Source: Streptomyces sp. ICBB 8177 (GTDB taxonomy: Bacteria; Actinomycetota; Actinomycetes; Streptomycetales; Streptomycetaceae). From it: a stretch of DNA of 64,000 nt. This document shows, one piece after another, positions 1 through 7,011 of this stretch (positions are counted from its first letter, which is position 1; the number at the start of each line of letters is the position of its first letter). The notes beneath the pieces are model-generated. The model did not search any database. It worked only from the letters and a program-made list of their open reading frames with translations, and was not told where the DNA came from. A program made the position numbers and the translations under genes. The stretch lies in NCBI RefSeq assembly GCF_003144095.1, contig NZ_NSKH01000003.1:196086-260085 (forward strand), read 5' to 3'.

Positions 1-660
1 GACCTGCGGGTCGTCATGTCCGGCGCGGGCGCGGCCGGCACCGCCATCCTCAAGCTGCTGATCGCGGCCGGCGTCAAGCACGCGGTGGTCGCCGACATCC
101 ACGGCGTCGTGCACAGCGGGCGGCCCGACCTGGTCGACGCCGACCCGGAGTCGCCGCTGCGCTGGATCGCCGACAACACCAACCCCGAGGACGTCACCGG
201 CACCCTGAAGGAGGCCGTCGTCGGCGCCGACGTCTTCATCGGCGTCTCCGCGCCCAACGTGCTGGACGGCACGGACGTCGCCGCGATGGCGGACGGCGCG
301 ATCGTCTTCGCGCTGGCCAACCCCGACCCCGAGGTGGACCCCGCGATCGCCCGCGAGACCGCCGCGGTCGTGGCCACCGGCCGCAGCGACTTCCCCAACC
401 AGATCAACAACGTGCTGGTCTTCCCGGGTGTCTTCCGCGGTCTGCTGGACGCCCAGTCGCGTACGGTGAACACCGAGATGATGCTCGCCGCCGCCCGGGC
501 GCTGGCCGAGGTCGTGGCCGACGACGAGATCAACGCCAACTACATCATCCCCAGCGTCTTCAACGACAAGGTCGCCGGGGCGGTCGCCGGTGCCGTCCGG
601 GACGCCGCCAAGGCGCAGGGTGTCACCGCGCCCAACGCGGTCGCGACCGCCGTCCAGTAA
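1..660 (+). CDS. NAD(P)-dependent malic enzyme, C-terminal part (5' end outside window)
   Basis: Malic enzyme oxidatively decarboxylates malate to pyruvate in the cytoplasm, giving NAD(P)H. The frame is open from the first base, so the gene starts upstream; 219 residues are visible. They form the cofactor-binding Rossmann domain: the glycine-rich loop GAGAAG is at fragment residues 8-13, followed by the family blocks ANPDPEV (106-112) and SDFPNQINN (129-137). These blocks are characteristic of bacterial malic enzymes of the MaeB type. The N-terminal malate-binding part is missing only because of the window edge. The gene runs in the same direction as the HU gene 340 bp downstream. NAD versus NADP preference cannot be read from this fragment. 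Confidence 0.9.
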   Translation, partial: DLRVVMSGAGAAGTAILKLLIAAGVKHAVVADIHGVVHSGRPDLVDADPESPLRWIADNTNPEDVTGTLKEAVVGADVFIGVSAPNVLDGTDVAAMADGAIVFALANPDPEVDPAIARETAAVVATGRSDFPNQINNVLVFPGVFRGLLDAQSRTVNTEMMLAAARALAEVVADDEINANYIIPSVFNDKVAGAVAGAVRDAAKAQGVTAPNAVATAVQ

Positions 661-999
661 CCACGCGGTCCGCGCGTCGTGTGAAGGCGACGGCCGCCGG
701 GGCCCTATGGTTGCGGCAGCCGTGGCCGGACAAACCATCCGCTGCGCTGTCAGGGGCGGACGGAGCGTCACCAAGCTGTCGCAGTGGCGCTTTTCGTGTG
801 ACTCTCACGGGTGCCGGATTGGCTTTCCCGCCGCTGATAAGGGCAGGATGCGTATTCGGGCGGGAGCTCGTGCCAAAGACCCGGGTGCGTGGAGTGTCCG
901 GGGGCCCTGGCAGCATCGGCTTCGACGCGGCGGCCATCCTCAGGGGCGGCCGAGGATCGCAATACGCCTCAATGGCAAGAAGAACACGGGAGTACGAAT
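661..999. other. Intergenic region upstream of the HU gene
   Basis: No credible gene is seen in this 339 bp. Reading frames on both strands lack Streptomyces codon bias and family matches. It should hold the promoter of the HU gene. An AT-richer patch near 815-845 is a possible site, but I cannot define -35 and -10 boxes with confidence. A weak ribosome site (GGGAG near 989-993) precedes the HU start. Confidence 0.5.
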
Positions 1000-1281
1000 A
1001 TGAACCGCAGTGAGCTGGTGGCCGCTCTGTCCGAGCGCGCAGAGGTGACCCGCAAGGACGCCGACGCCGTTCTGGCCGCCCTCGCCGAGGTGACGGGCGA
1101 GGTTGTCGCCAAGGGCGACGAGAAGGTCACCATCCCCGGCTTCCTCACCTTCGAGCGCACCCACCGTGCCGCTCGCACCGCGCGCAACCCGCAGACCGGT
1201 GACCCGATCCAGATCCCCGCGGGTTACTCCGTGAAGGTCTCGGCGGGCTCCAAGCTCAAGGAAGCCGCGAAGGGCAAGTAA
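1000..1281 (+). CDS. hupA: HU-family nucleoid-associated DNA-binding protein
   Basis: This is a 93-residue HU protein, the usual length of the vegetative HU of Streptomyces. It begins MNRSELV and contains the HU core: two N-terminal helices that form the dimer, the block GDEKVTIPGF, and the DNA-binding beta-arm region with ARNPQTGDPI near residues 64-73. HU dimers bend and compact chromosomal DNA. The ATG at 1000 was chosen because the family starts exactly there and a GGGAG lies just upstream. It lacks the long lysine/alanine tail of the second, sporulation-associated HU of Streptomyces. A strong terminator follows 33 bp after the stop. Confidence 0.95.
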   Translation: MNRSELVAALSERAEVTRKDADAVLAALAEVTGEVVAKGDEKVTIPGFLTFERTHRAARTARNPQTGDPIQIPAGYSVKVSAGSKLKEAAKGK

Positions 1282-1314
1282 GGCGCCCGGCGTATTCCGT
1301 ACGCCGAGAACGCC

Positions 1315-1348
1315 CGAAGGGCGGCCACCTCGCGGTGGCCGCCCTTCG
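1315..1348 (+). terminator. Terminator hairpin after the HU gene
   Basis: The arms 1315-1329 and 1334-1348 are perfect reverse complements (15 bp) closed by a four-base loop. It lacks a long T run, as is common in Streptomyces. It sits between the convergent hupA and murA genes and can act in both directions. Confidence 0.85.
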
Positions 1349-1363
1349 CGTTGCCGAGCGGAC

Positions 1364-1402
1364 GGCGTAGGGCGTCCTGCGCGCTCGCGGACGCCCTACG
1401 CC
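1364..1402 (-). terminator. Terminator hairpin after murA
   Basis: The arms 1364-1377 and 1389-1402 form a perfect 14-bp stem with an 11-base loop. It begins 8 bp past the murA stop codon, so it is best read as the murA terminator. Together with the preceding hairpin it gives back-to-back terminators between convergent genes. Confidence 0.8.
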
Positions 1403-1409
1403 TGATTCC

Positions 1410-2750
1410 TCACGCGCTCGCCGCCGCCTGCGCGGGCAGCTCGACGTTCGCGCCCAGCGCGCGCAGCTTGTCCATGAAGTTCTCGTAGCCCCGGTTGATC
1501 AGGTCGATGCCGTGGACGTGGGAGGTGCCCTCCGCGGCCAGGGCGGCGATCAGGTACGAGAAGCCGCCGCGCAGGTCGGGGATGACCAGGTCGGCGCCCT
1601 GGAGCTTGGTGGGCCCCGAGACGACCGCCGAGTGCAGGAAGTTGCGCTGACCGAAGCGGCACGGCGTGCCGCCCAGGCACTCGCGGTAGAGCTGGATGTG
1701 GGCGCCCATCTGGTTGAGCGCGGAGGTGAAGCCGAGCCGCGACTCGTACACCGTCTCGTGGACGATCGACAGGCCCGACGCCTGCGTCAGCGCGACCACC
1801 AGCGGCTGCTGCCAGTCGGTCTGGAAGCCGGGGTGGACGTCGGTCTCCAGCGCGATCGCGTTCAGGTCGCCGCCGGGGTGCCAGAAGCGGATGCCCTGCT
1901 CGTCGATGTCGAACGCGCCGCCGACCTTGCGGTAGGTGTTGAGGAACGTCATCATCTCGCGCTGGCTGGCGCCGCGGACGTAGACGTTGCCCCGGGTGGC
2001 CAGGGCCGCGCTCGCCCAGGACGCCGACTCCAGGCGGTCGGGCAGGGCGCGGTGGTTGTAGCCGCCGAGCCGGTCCACACCGGTGATGCGGATCGTGCGG
2101 TCGGTGTCCATCGAGATGATCGCGCCCATCTTCTGCAGGACGCAGATCAGGTCCTCGATCTCCGGCTCGACGGCCGCGTTGGCCAGCTCGGTGACGCCCT
2201 CGGCGAGCACCGCCGTCAGCAGCACCTGCTCGGTCGCGCCGACCGACGGGTACGGCAGCCGCACCTTGCAGCCGCGCAGCCGGTGCGGCGCCTCCAGGTA
2301 CTGGCCCTCCGGGCGCTTCTCGATGACCGCGCCGAACTGCCGCAGCACCTCGAAGTGGAAGTCGATGGGACGGCCGCCGATCTCGCAGCCGCCCAGGCCC
2401 GGGATGAACGCGTGGCCGAGGCGGTGCAGCAGCGGGCCGCAGAAGAGGATCGGGATGCGCGACGAACCGGCGTGCGCGTCGATGTCGGCGACGTTGGCGC
2501 TCTCCACGTGCGACGGGTCGAGCACCAGCTCACCCGCCTCCTCGCCCGGGCCCACCGTGACCCCGTGCAGTTGCAGCAGCCCGCGCACCACGCGCACGTC
2601 CCGGATGTCGGGCACGTTGCGCAGGCGGCTGGGACCGCTGCCCAGCAGGGCGGCGACCATGGCCTTGGGCACGAGGTTCTTCGCACCGCGGACCCGGATC
2701 TCGCCCTCCAGCGGGGTGCCGCCGTGGACAAGCAGTACGTCGTCGGTCAT
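1410..2750 (-). CDS. murA: UDP-N-acetylglucosamine 1-carboxyvinyltransferase (MurA)
   Basis: MurA transfers enolpyruvate from phosphoenolpyruvate to UDP-GlcNAc, the first committed step of peptidoglycan synthesis, in the cytoplasm. The protein has 446 residues, slightly above the usual 420-430. The substrate-binding GAKN is at residues 23-26, and the catalytic cysteine, the target of fosfomycin, is C122 in GGCEIGGRP. The two-domain inside-out barrel pattern continues to the end. The ATG at 2750 was chosen over longer in-frame starts because the typical MurA N-terminus follows and AGGA lies about 11 nt upstream. It is convergent with hupA and divergent from yqgE. Since C122 is present the enzyme is predicted to be fosfomycin-sensitive (inference). 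Confidence 0.95.
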   Translation of the reverse strand: MTDDVLLVHGGTPLEGEIRVRGAKNLVPKAMVAALLGSGPSRLRNVPDIRDVRVVRGLLQLHGVTVGPGEEAGELVLDPSHVESANVADIDAHAGSSRIPILFCGPLLHRLGHAFIPGLGGCEIGGRPIDFHFEVLRQFGAVIEKRPEGQYLEAPHRLRGCKVRLPYPSVGATEQVLLTAVLAEGVTELANAAVEPEIEDLICVLQKMGAIISMDTDRTIRITGVDRLGGYNHRALPDRLESASWASAALATRGNVYVRGASQREMMTFLNTYRKVGGAFDIDEQGIRFWHPGGDLNAIALETDVHPGFQTDWQQPLVVALTQASGLSIVHETVYESRLGFTSALNQMGAHIQLYRECLGGTPCRFGQRNFLHSAVVSGPTKLQGADLVIPDLRGGFSYLIAALAAEGTSHVHGIDLINRGYENFMDKLRALGANVELPAQAAASA

Positions 2751-3146
2751 GAGGCTCGCGTTCCTGGAGAAGGGCAGAACGGGGGAAGGCGTGACGCCTG
2801 GGTAAGTCTCGCAGCGGTACCTGTGTCCGCCGCGCGGCCGTGGTGGACGGGGCGCGGGCGCGGTACCGGAAGAAATGGTAATGCGCTCGGCGGCCACAAC
2901 CGTCAAGGCCGTACGCGACTGCGCCATACGGTCGTTACGACCGCCACGGCGCGGTCACGAGGTGTGCCACAGGTCATCACACGGCGGTCACACGCGGGGT
3001 GGACGGCGTGTCGCGGCGGCCGCCTCCCGCGTGGTCGTGCACGCCGTCGTCTCGCCGTCGTCTCGCCGTCGTGTCGCGGTCGTGTCGCGGTCGTCACGTC
3101 GGGCGGGGGACGCCCACACGCCGCCGGGATGCGGGATCATGTGGGC
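2751..3146. other. Divergent intergenic region between murA and yqgE
   Basis: These 396 bp should hold the divergent promoters of murA and yqgE. No credible gene is seen. Its most striking content is the 11-bp tandem array listed separately. Immediately before yqgE, GATCAT (3135-3140) ends 6 nt from the ATG and could be the -10 element of a leaderless transcript. Confidence 0.5.
3043..3097. repeat. Five tandem 11-bp repeats
   Basis: Five adjacent 11-bp units fill 3043-3097: GCCGTCGTCTC twice, then GCCGTCGTGTC, GCGGTCGTGTC and GCGGTCGTCAC. The period is about one helical turn. The array lies between the divergent murA and yqgE genes. It could be slippage-made or a phased protein-binding site. 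Confidence 0.8.
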
Positions 3147-3725
3147 ATGACGGAGGTGTCCTCGCTCACCGGGCGGCTGCTGGTCGCGACACCGGCCCTC
3201 GCCGACCCGAACTTCGAGCGGGCGGTGGTGCTGCTCCTCGACCACGACGAGGACGGCACCCTCGGCGTGGTCCTCAACCGGCCCACCCCGGTCGGCGTGG
3301 GCGACGTGCTGGAGCCGTGGGCGGGGCTCGCCGGCTCGCCGCAGGTGGTCTTCCAGGGCGGGCCGGTGGCGCTTGACTCGGCGCTGGCCCTGGCCGTGGT
3401 GCCGGGGGAGGCGCGGGGCGAGGGCGAGGGGGAGCCGCTGGGCTGGCGGCGGGTGCACGGGGCGATCGGCCTGGTCGACCTGGAGGCGCCACCGGAGCTG
3501 CTGGCGGCCGAGCTGGGGTCGCTGCGGATCTTCGCCGGGTACGCGGGCTGGGGGCCCGGCCAGCTGGAGGACGAGCTGGTGGACGGCGCCTGGTACGTGG
3601 TGGAGTCCGAGCCGGGGGACGTCTCCTCGCCCGATCCGGAGCGGCTGTGGCGCTCGGTGCTGCGGCGGCAGCGCAGCGAGCTGGCGATGGTCGCCACCTA
3701 CCCGGACGACCCCTCCCTCAACTGA
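3147..3725 (+). CDS. YqgE/AlgH family protein
   Basis: A 192-residue cytoplasmic protein of the YqgE/AlgH (DUF179) family. Its molecular function is unsettled; AlgH was linked to alginate regulation in Pseudomonas. Family landmarks are the opening LTGRLLVATPAL, then GVVLNRP near residues 40-46, VFQGGPV near 68-74, and the C-terminal IFAGYAGWGPGQL. The ATG at 3147 is preferred over an in-frame ATG at 3129 because homologues start at MTEVSSL and a -10-like hexamer ends 6 nt before it. A short acidic, glycine-rich insert (residues 90-98) is a lineage-specific loop. It is a single gene facing away from murA. Confidence 0.88.
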   Translation: MTEVSSLTGRLLVATPALADPNFERAVVLLLDHDEDGTLGVVLNRPTPVGVGDVLEPWAGLAGSPQVVFQGGPVALDSALALAVVPGEARGEGEGEPLGWRRVHGAIGLVDLEAPPELLAAELGSLRIFAGYAGWGPGQLEDELVDGAWYVVESEPGDVSSPDPERLWRSVLRRQRSELAMVATYPDDPSLN

Positions 3726-3780
3726 GCGCCGGGGCGAAACAGGACGGCGCTCGGTTGGACCGCGCCGGGGGTCCGTCAAT

Positions 3781-3794
3781 TAGGCTAGTTCGAC
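3781..3794 (+). promoter_or_regulatory. -10 element of a leaderless promoter (DUF3039 gene)
   Basis: TAGGCT at 3781-3786 fits the Streptomyces -10 pattern TAnnnT, and the ATG follows after 8 nt with no ribosome site between. TTGGAC at 3755-3760 is a possible but loosely spaced -35. Confidence 0.55.
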
Positions 3795-4082
3795 ATGAGC
3801 ACTCTTGAGCCCGAGCGCGGGGCGGGTACCGGAACCCTTGTCGAGCCGACGCCCCAGGTGTCGCACGGTGACGGGGACCACGAGCGCTTCGCCCACTACG
3901 TCCAGAAGGACAAGATCATGGAGAGCGCGCTCTCCGGGTCCCCGGTGGTGGCGCTCTGCGGAAAGGTCTGGGTCCCGGGCCGCGACCCGAAGAAGTACCC
4001 GGTCTGTCCGATGTGCAAGGAGATCTTCGAGTCCATGGAAGCCGGCGGCGACGGCGACAAGGACAAGGGCGGCAAGAAGTAG
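3795..4082 (+). CDS. DUF3039 domain protein, probable zinc-ribbon
   Basis: A 95-residue actinobacterial protein of unknown function matching DUF3039. The core carries HERFAHYV (29-36), then C55 in VVALCGKVW, the block PGRDPKKYPV and the pair CPMC at 71-74. These cysteines look like a zinc-binding site (inference). The tail is Asp/Lys/Gly rich. There is no signal peptide or membrane segment, so it is cytoplasmic. It is well conserved in Streptomyces next to yqgE, and small size plus a zinc knuckle would suit a nucleic-acid or protein-binding role, but no function is known. Confidence 0.85.
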   Translation: MSTLEPERGAGTGTLVEPTPQVSHGDGDHERFAHYVQKDKIMESALSGSPVVALCGKVWVPGRDPKKYPVCPMCKEIFESMEAGGDGDKDKGGKK

Positions 4083-4141
4083 CCCCTGGACCCCGGGGGC
4101 GGCTCCGCCGGGCCCTCACCCCTCGTCGGCCGTAGGCGCTT

Positions 4142-4180
4142 TTTGGTCCAGACCACTTGTGCTGAGTGGTCTGGACCGGT
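4142..4180 (+). promoter_or_regulatory. Paired DasR-responsive elements (dre) before the hexosaminidase gene
   Basis: Two 16-bp sites resemble the DasR operator consensus (core TGGTC-TAGACCA): 4142-4157 and 4165-4180. Their cores are a perfect inverted repeat of each other, 13-bp arms GGTCCAGACCACT and AGTGGTCTGGACC, with a 7-bp spacer. The second site ends 6 bp before the ATG at 4187, so a bound repressor would block transcription start. DasR is the GlcNAc-responsive GntR repressor of Streptomyces; its own gene is not in the window. Confidence 0.85.
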
Positions 4181-4186
4181 AGGCAC

Positions 4187-5815
4187 ATGCCTATGGATCT
4201 CATCCCCGCGCCCCGCCTCGTCCGGACCGCGCCCCGCGGTGAAGACTTCGTCCTGAATGCCGGCACGTCCCTGGACGCCGGTCCCGGCACTGAGGGCACC
4301 GCGCGCTGGCTGCGGGGGGCGCTCGGGGGTGCTTTCGGGGTGGACCTCGCCCCTGGAGCCGGCGGGATCGTGCTGCGGGTCGACGGCGGGCTGGACGCTG
4401 AGGCGTACCGCCTCGACGTCGGTCCGGAACGCGTCGAGATCGCCGGTGGCGACGCGGCCGGCGTCTTCTGGGGGGCGCAGACGCTGCGGCAGCTCGCCGG
4501 GGAGCGCGCCTTCCGCAGGGCGCCGGTCGGCGGGCGCGAGGCACGTCTGCCCGCCGTGGCGATCGAGGACGCGCCGCGCTTCGGCTGGCGCGGCTTCATG
4601 CTGGACGTGGCGCGGCACTTCATGCCCAAGGACGTCGTCCTGCGCTACCTCGACCTGCTCGCGGCGCACAAGCTCAACGTGCTGCACCTGCACCTGACCG
4701 ACGACCAGGGCTGGCGCATCGAGATCAAGCGGTACCCGCGGCTGACCGAGGTCGGGGCGTGGCGGACCGGGACCAAGGTGGGGCTGCGGGAGTCGACGCG
4801 CTTCGACGACCGCCCGCACGGCGGCTACTACACCCAGGACGACATCCGCGAGATCGTCGCCTACGCCGCCGAGCGCCATATCCGCGTGGTCCCCGAGATC
4901 GACGTCCCCGGGCACTCGCAGGCGGCCATCGCCGCGTACCCGGAACTCGGCAACACCGACGTCATCGACACCACCACCCTTCCCGTGCTCACCACTTGGG
5001 GCGTCAATCCCAACGTACTCGCCCCCACCGACAGCACCCTTCGCTTCTACGAGGGCGTGCTCGAAGAGGTGCTGGACCTCTTCCCCGCCGACGTCTCGCC
5101 GTTCGTGCACATCGGCGGCGACGAGTGCCCCAAGGAGCAGTGGCGGGACTCCAAGACCGCGCAGGCGCGCATCGAGGAGCTGGGACTGCGCGACGAGGAC
5201 GAGTTGCAGAGCTGGTTCATCGGGCACTTCGACCGCTGGCTCACCGAACGCGGGCGGCGGTTGATCGGCTGGGACGAGATCCTCGAAGGCGGCCTCGCGC
5301 CGGGCGCGGCCGTCTCCTCCTGGCGCGGCTACGCGGGCGGGATCGCCGCCGCGCGGGCCGGGCACGACGTCGTGATGTGCCCCGAGCAGCACGTCTACCT
5401 CGACCACCGGCAGGACGGCGGCCCCGACGAGCCGATCCCCATCGGATGGGTGCGCAGCCAGGAGGACGTGTACCGCTTCGAACCGGTTCCCGCGCAACTC
5501 GCCGAAGAGGGAGCCCGGTTGACGCGGCGGGTGCTCGGCGCCCAGGCCAACCTGTGGACCGAGGCGCTCGACACCGTGCGGGCCGTCGACTATCAGACGT
5601 TCCCGCGCCTGGCCGCGTTCGCCGAGGTCGTCTGGTCCGACCTGCCCGCTCCCGCGCTGCGCGACCACGACGGCTTCGCCGCCCGGATGACCGCGCACCG
5701 GGCCCGACTTGACGCCCTCGGTGTCGAATACCGGCCGCCCGGCGGCCCGCACCCGTGGCAGCGCCGCCCCGGAGTGGTCGGACGACTCAAGGAGGGCCCG
5801 CCCCCGATCGTGTGA
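4187..5815 (+). CDS. Beta-N-acetylhexosaminidase, glycoside hydrolase family 20
   Basis: This 542-residue enzyme removes terminal N-acetylglucosamine from chitin or peptidoglycan oligosaccharides by substrate-assisted catalysis. An N-terminal GH20b-type domain (about residues 1-130) precedes the catalytic barrel; the catalytic pair is D312-E313 in HIGGDE. Other family blocks are GFMLDVARHF and LHLTDDQGW. No signal peptide is visible, unlike the secreted Streptomyces plicatus enzyme, so an intracellular role on imported chitobiose-type sugars is likely. Starts at 4187 (MPMDL) and 4193 (MDL) are both possible. The paired dre sites directly upstream put it in the GlcNAc regulon together with nagE2 and nagF. 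Confidence 0.92.
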   Translation: MPMDLIPAPRLVRTAPRGEDFVLNAGTSLDAGPGTEGTARWLRGALGGAFGVDLAPGAGGIVLRVDGGLDAEAYRLDVGPERVEIAGGDAAGVFWGAQTLRQLAGERAFRRAPVGGREARLPAVAIEDAPRFGWRGFMLDVARHFMPKDVVLRYLDLLAAHKLNVLHLHLTDDQGWRIEIKRYPRLTEVGAWRTGTKVGLRESTRFDDRPHGGYYTQDDIREIVAYAAERHIRVVPEIDVPGHSQAAIAAYPELGNTDVIDTTTLPVLTTWGVNPNVLAPTDSTLRFYEGVLEEVLDLFPADVSPFVHIGGDECPKEQWRDSKTAQARIEELGLRDEDELQSWFIGHFDRWLTERGRRLIGWDEILEGGLAPGAAVSSWRGYAGGIAAARAGHDVVMCPEQHVYLDHRQDGGPDEPIPIGWVRSQEDVYRFEPVPAQLAEEGARLTRRVLGAQANLWTEALDTVRAVDYQTFPRLAAFAEVVWSDLPAPALRDHDGFAARMTAHRARLDALGVEYRPPGGPHPWQRRPGVVGRLKEGPPPIV

Positions 5816-6111
5816 AGACAGGCCCGAACACGCCCCCGAACACCCGCCGTTCCTGCGAGCATGGAAGGGTGGAAAACCGTACAACACGCCTGAAGGGCGG
5901 CAAACAGCGAGTAGTGGCGAGACAGTCGTCAAGCGGATGATCGTCCCTTCCGGGGACGGAACCACCCTTCACGGACCCACGGGTTGATCGGTCCGGAACA
6001 TGTGCCAGAGTTGCCGTCACCGGGCTGTCAGCACGTACCGTACGGCGGACAGGACCGGGCAGGCCGGCAAGGTCGGCGACGGCCGTTCGGCGCCGTGGAA
6101 GGGGCAGCTGC
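5816..6111. other. Intergenic region before the molybdoenzyme operon
   Basis: These 296 bp hold no gene I can assign. Two tiny frames overlap by ATGA: a GTG at 5869 giving a basic 23-residue peptide ending at 5940, and an ATG at 5937 giving 16 residues ending at 5987. They may be chance. The promoter of the downstream operon should lie near 5990-6060. Confidence 0.4.
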
Positions 6112-7011
6112 GTGAGCACGTACGCACGGCAGACGGGACGCACGGTGACGCTGCCTGCCTCCCTCGACGAGGCGGTGGCGGCGCTCGCCGCCATGCCCGC
6201 GGCCGTGCCGGTCGCCGGCGGCACCGACCTGATGGCCGCGGTCAACTCGGGCCTGCTGCGCCCCGCCGGGCTGGTCGGGCTCGGCCGGATCAGCGAGATC
6301 CGCGGCTGGTCCTACGCCGACGGCCACGCGCTGCTCGGCGCCGGGCTGACCCACGCGCGCATGGGGCGGCCGGACTTCGCCGCCCTCATCCCGGCGCTCG
6401 CCGCCGCCGCCCGCGCCGCCGGGCCCCCGCAGATCCGCAACGCGGGCACCCTCGGCGGCAACATCGTCACCGCCGCGCCGACCGGCGACGCGCTGCCGGT
6501 GCTCGCCGCGCTGGAGGCGACCGTGGTGCTGGCCGGGCCCGAGGGCAGCCGCGAGGTGCCGGTGAGCCACCTGCTGACCGGCATGGACCCGCTGCGCCCC
6601 GGCGAGCTGCTGTCGTTCGTACGCGCGCCGCTGCTGCACGCCCCGCAGACGTTCCTGAAGGCCACCGCCCGCACCGGACCCGGCCGGGCCACCGCCTCCG
6701 TGGCGCTGGTGCTCGACCCGGCCCGGCGCGGGGTGCGGTGCGCGGTGGGCGCGGTCGCCCCGATGCCGCTGCGCCCGCTGGAGGCGGAGGCGTGGGTCGC
6801 CGGGCTGATCGACTGGGACGGCGACCGCACGCTGGAGGCCGAGGCCTGCGCCGCGTTCGGCGAGTACGTGGCGATGGCCTGCATCCCGGACCCGGCCGAC
6901 CACGCGGATCCGGCGAACCCCGCCGCGGGTGAACTGCCGCCCGCGGTGGCGCATCTGCGGCGTACCGTGGCCGCACTGGCCCGCCGCGCACTGGGGAGGG
7001 CGCTTTCGTGA
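6112..7011 (+). CDS. FAD-binding subunit of a xanthine-dehydrogenase-family enzyme
   Basis: This 299-residue protein matches the medium FAD subunit of molybdenum hydroxylases (CO dehydrogenase/xanthine dehydrogenase type). It passes electrons from the iron-sulfur subunit to an acceptor. FAD-binding loops are VAGGTDLM (34-41) and IRNAGTLGGNI (108-118); a C-terminal CO-dehydrogenase flavoprotein domain follows. The GTG start is supported by GGAAGGGG about 10 nt upstream. It is the first gene of a three-gene operon in the order FAD, Fe-S, Mo; its stop overlaps the next GTG by 4 nt, implying translational coupling. The substrate is unknown. Confidence 0.88.
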   Translation: MSTYARQTGRTVTLPASLDEAVAALAAMPAAVPVAGGTDLMAAVNSGLLRPAGLVGLGRISEIRGWSYADGHALLGAGLTHARMGRPDFAALIPALAAAARAAGPPQIRNAGTLGGNIVTAAPTGDALPVLAALEATVVLAGPEGSREVPVSHLLTGMDPLRPGELLSFVRAPLLHAPQTFLKATARTGPGRATASVALVLDPARRGVRCAVGAVAPMPLRPLEAEAWVAGLIDWDGDRTLEAEACAAFGEYVAMACIPDPADHADPANPAAGELPPAVAHLRRTVAALARRALGRALS

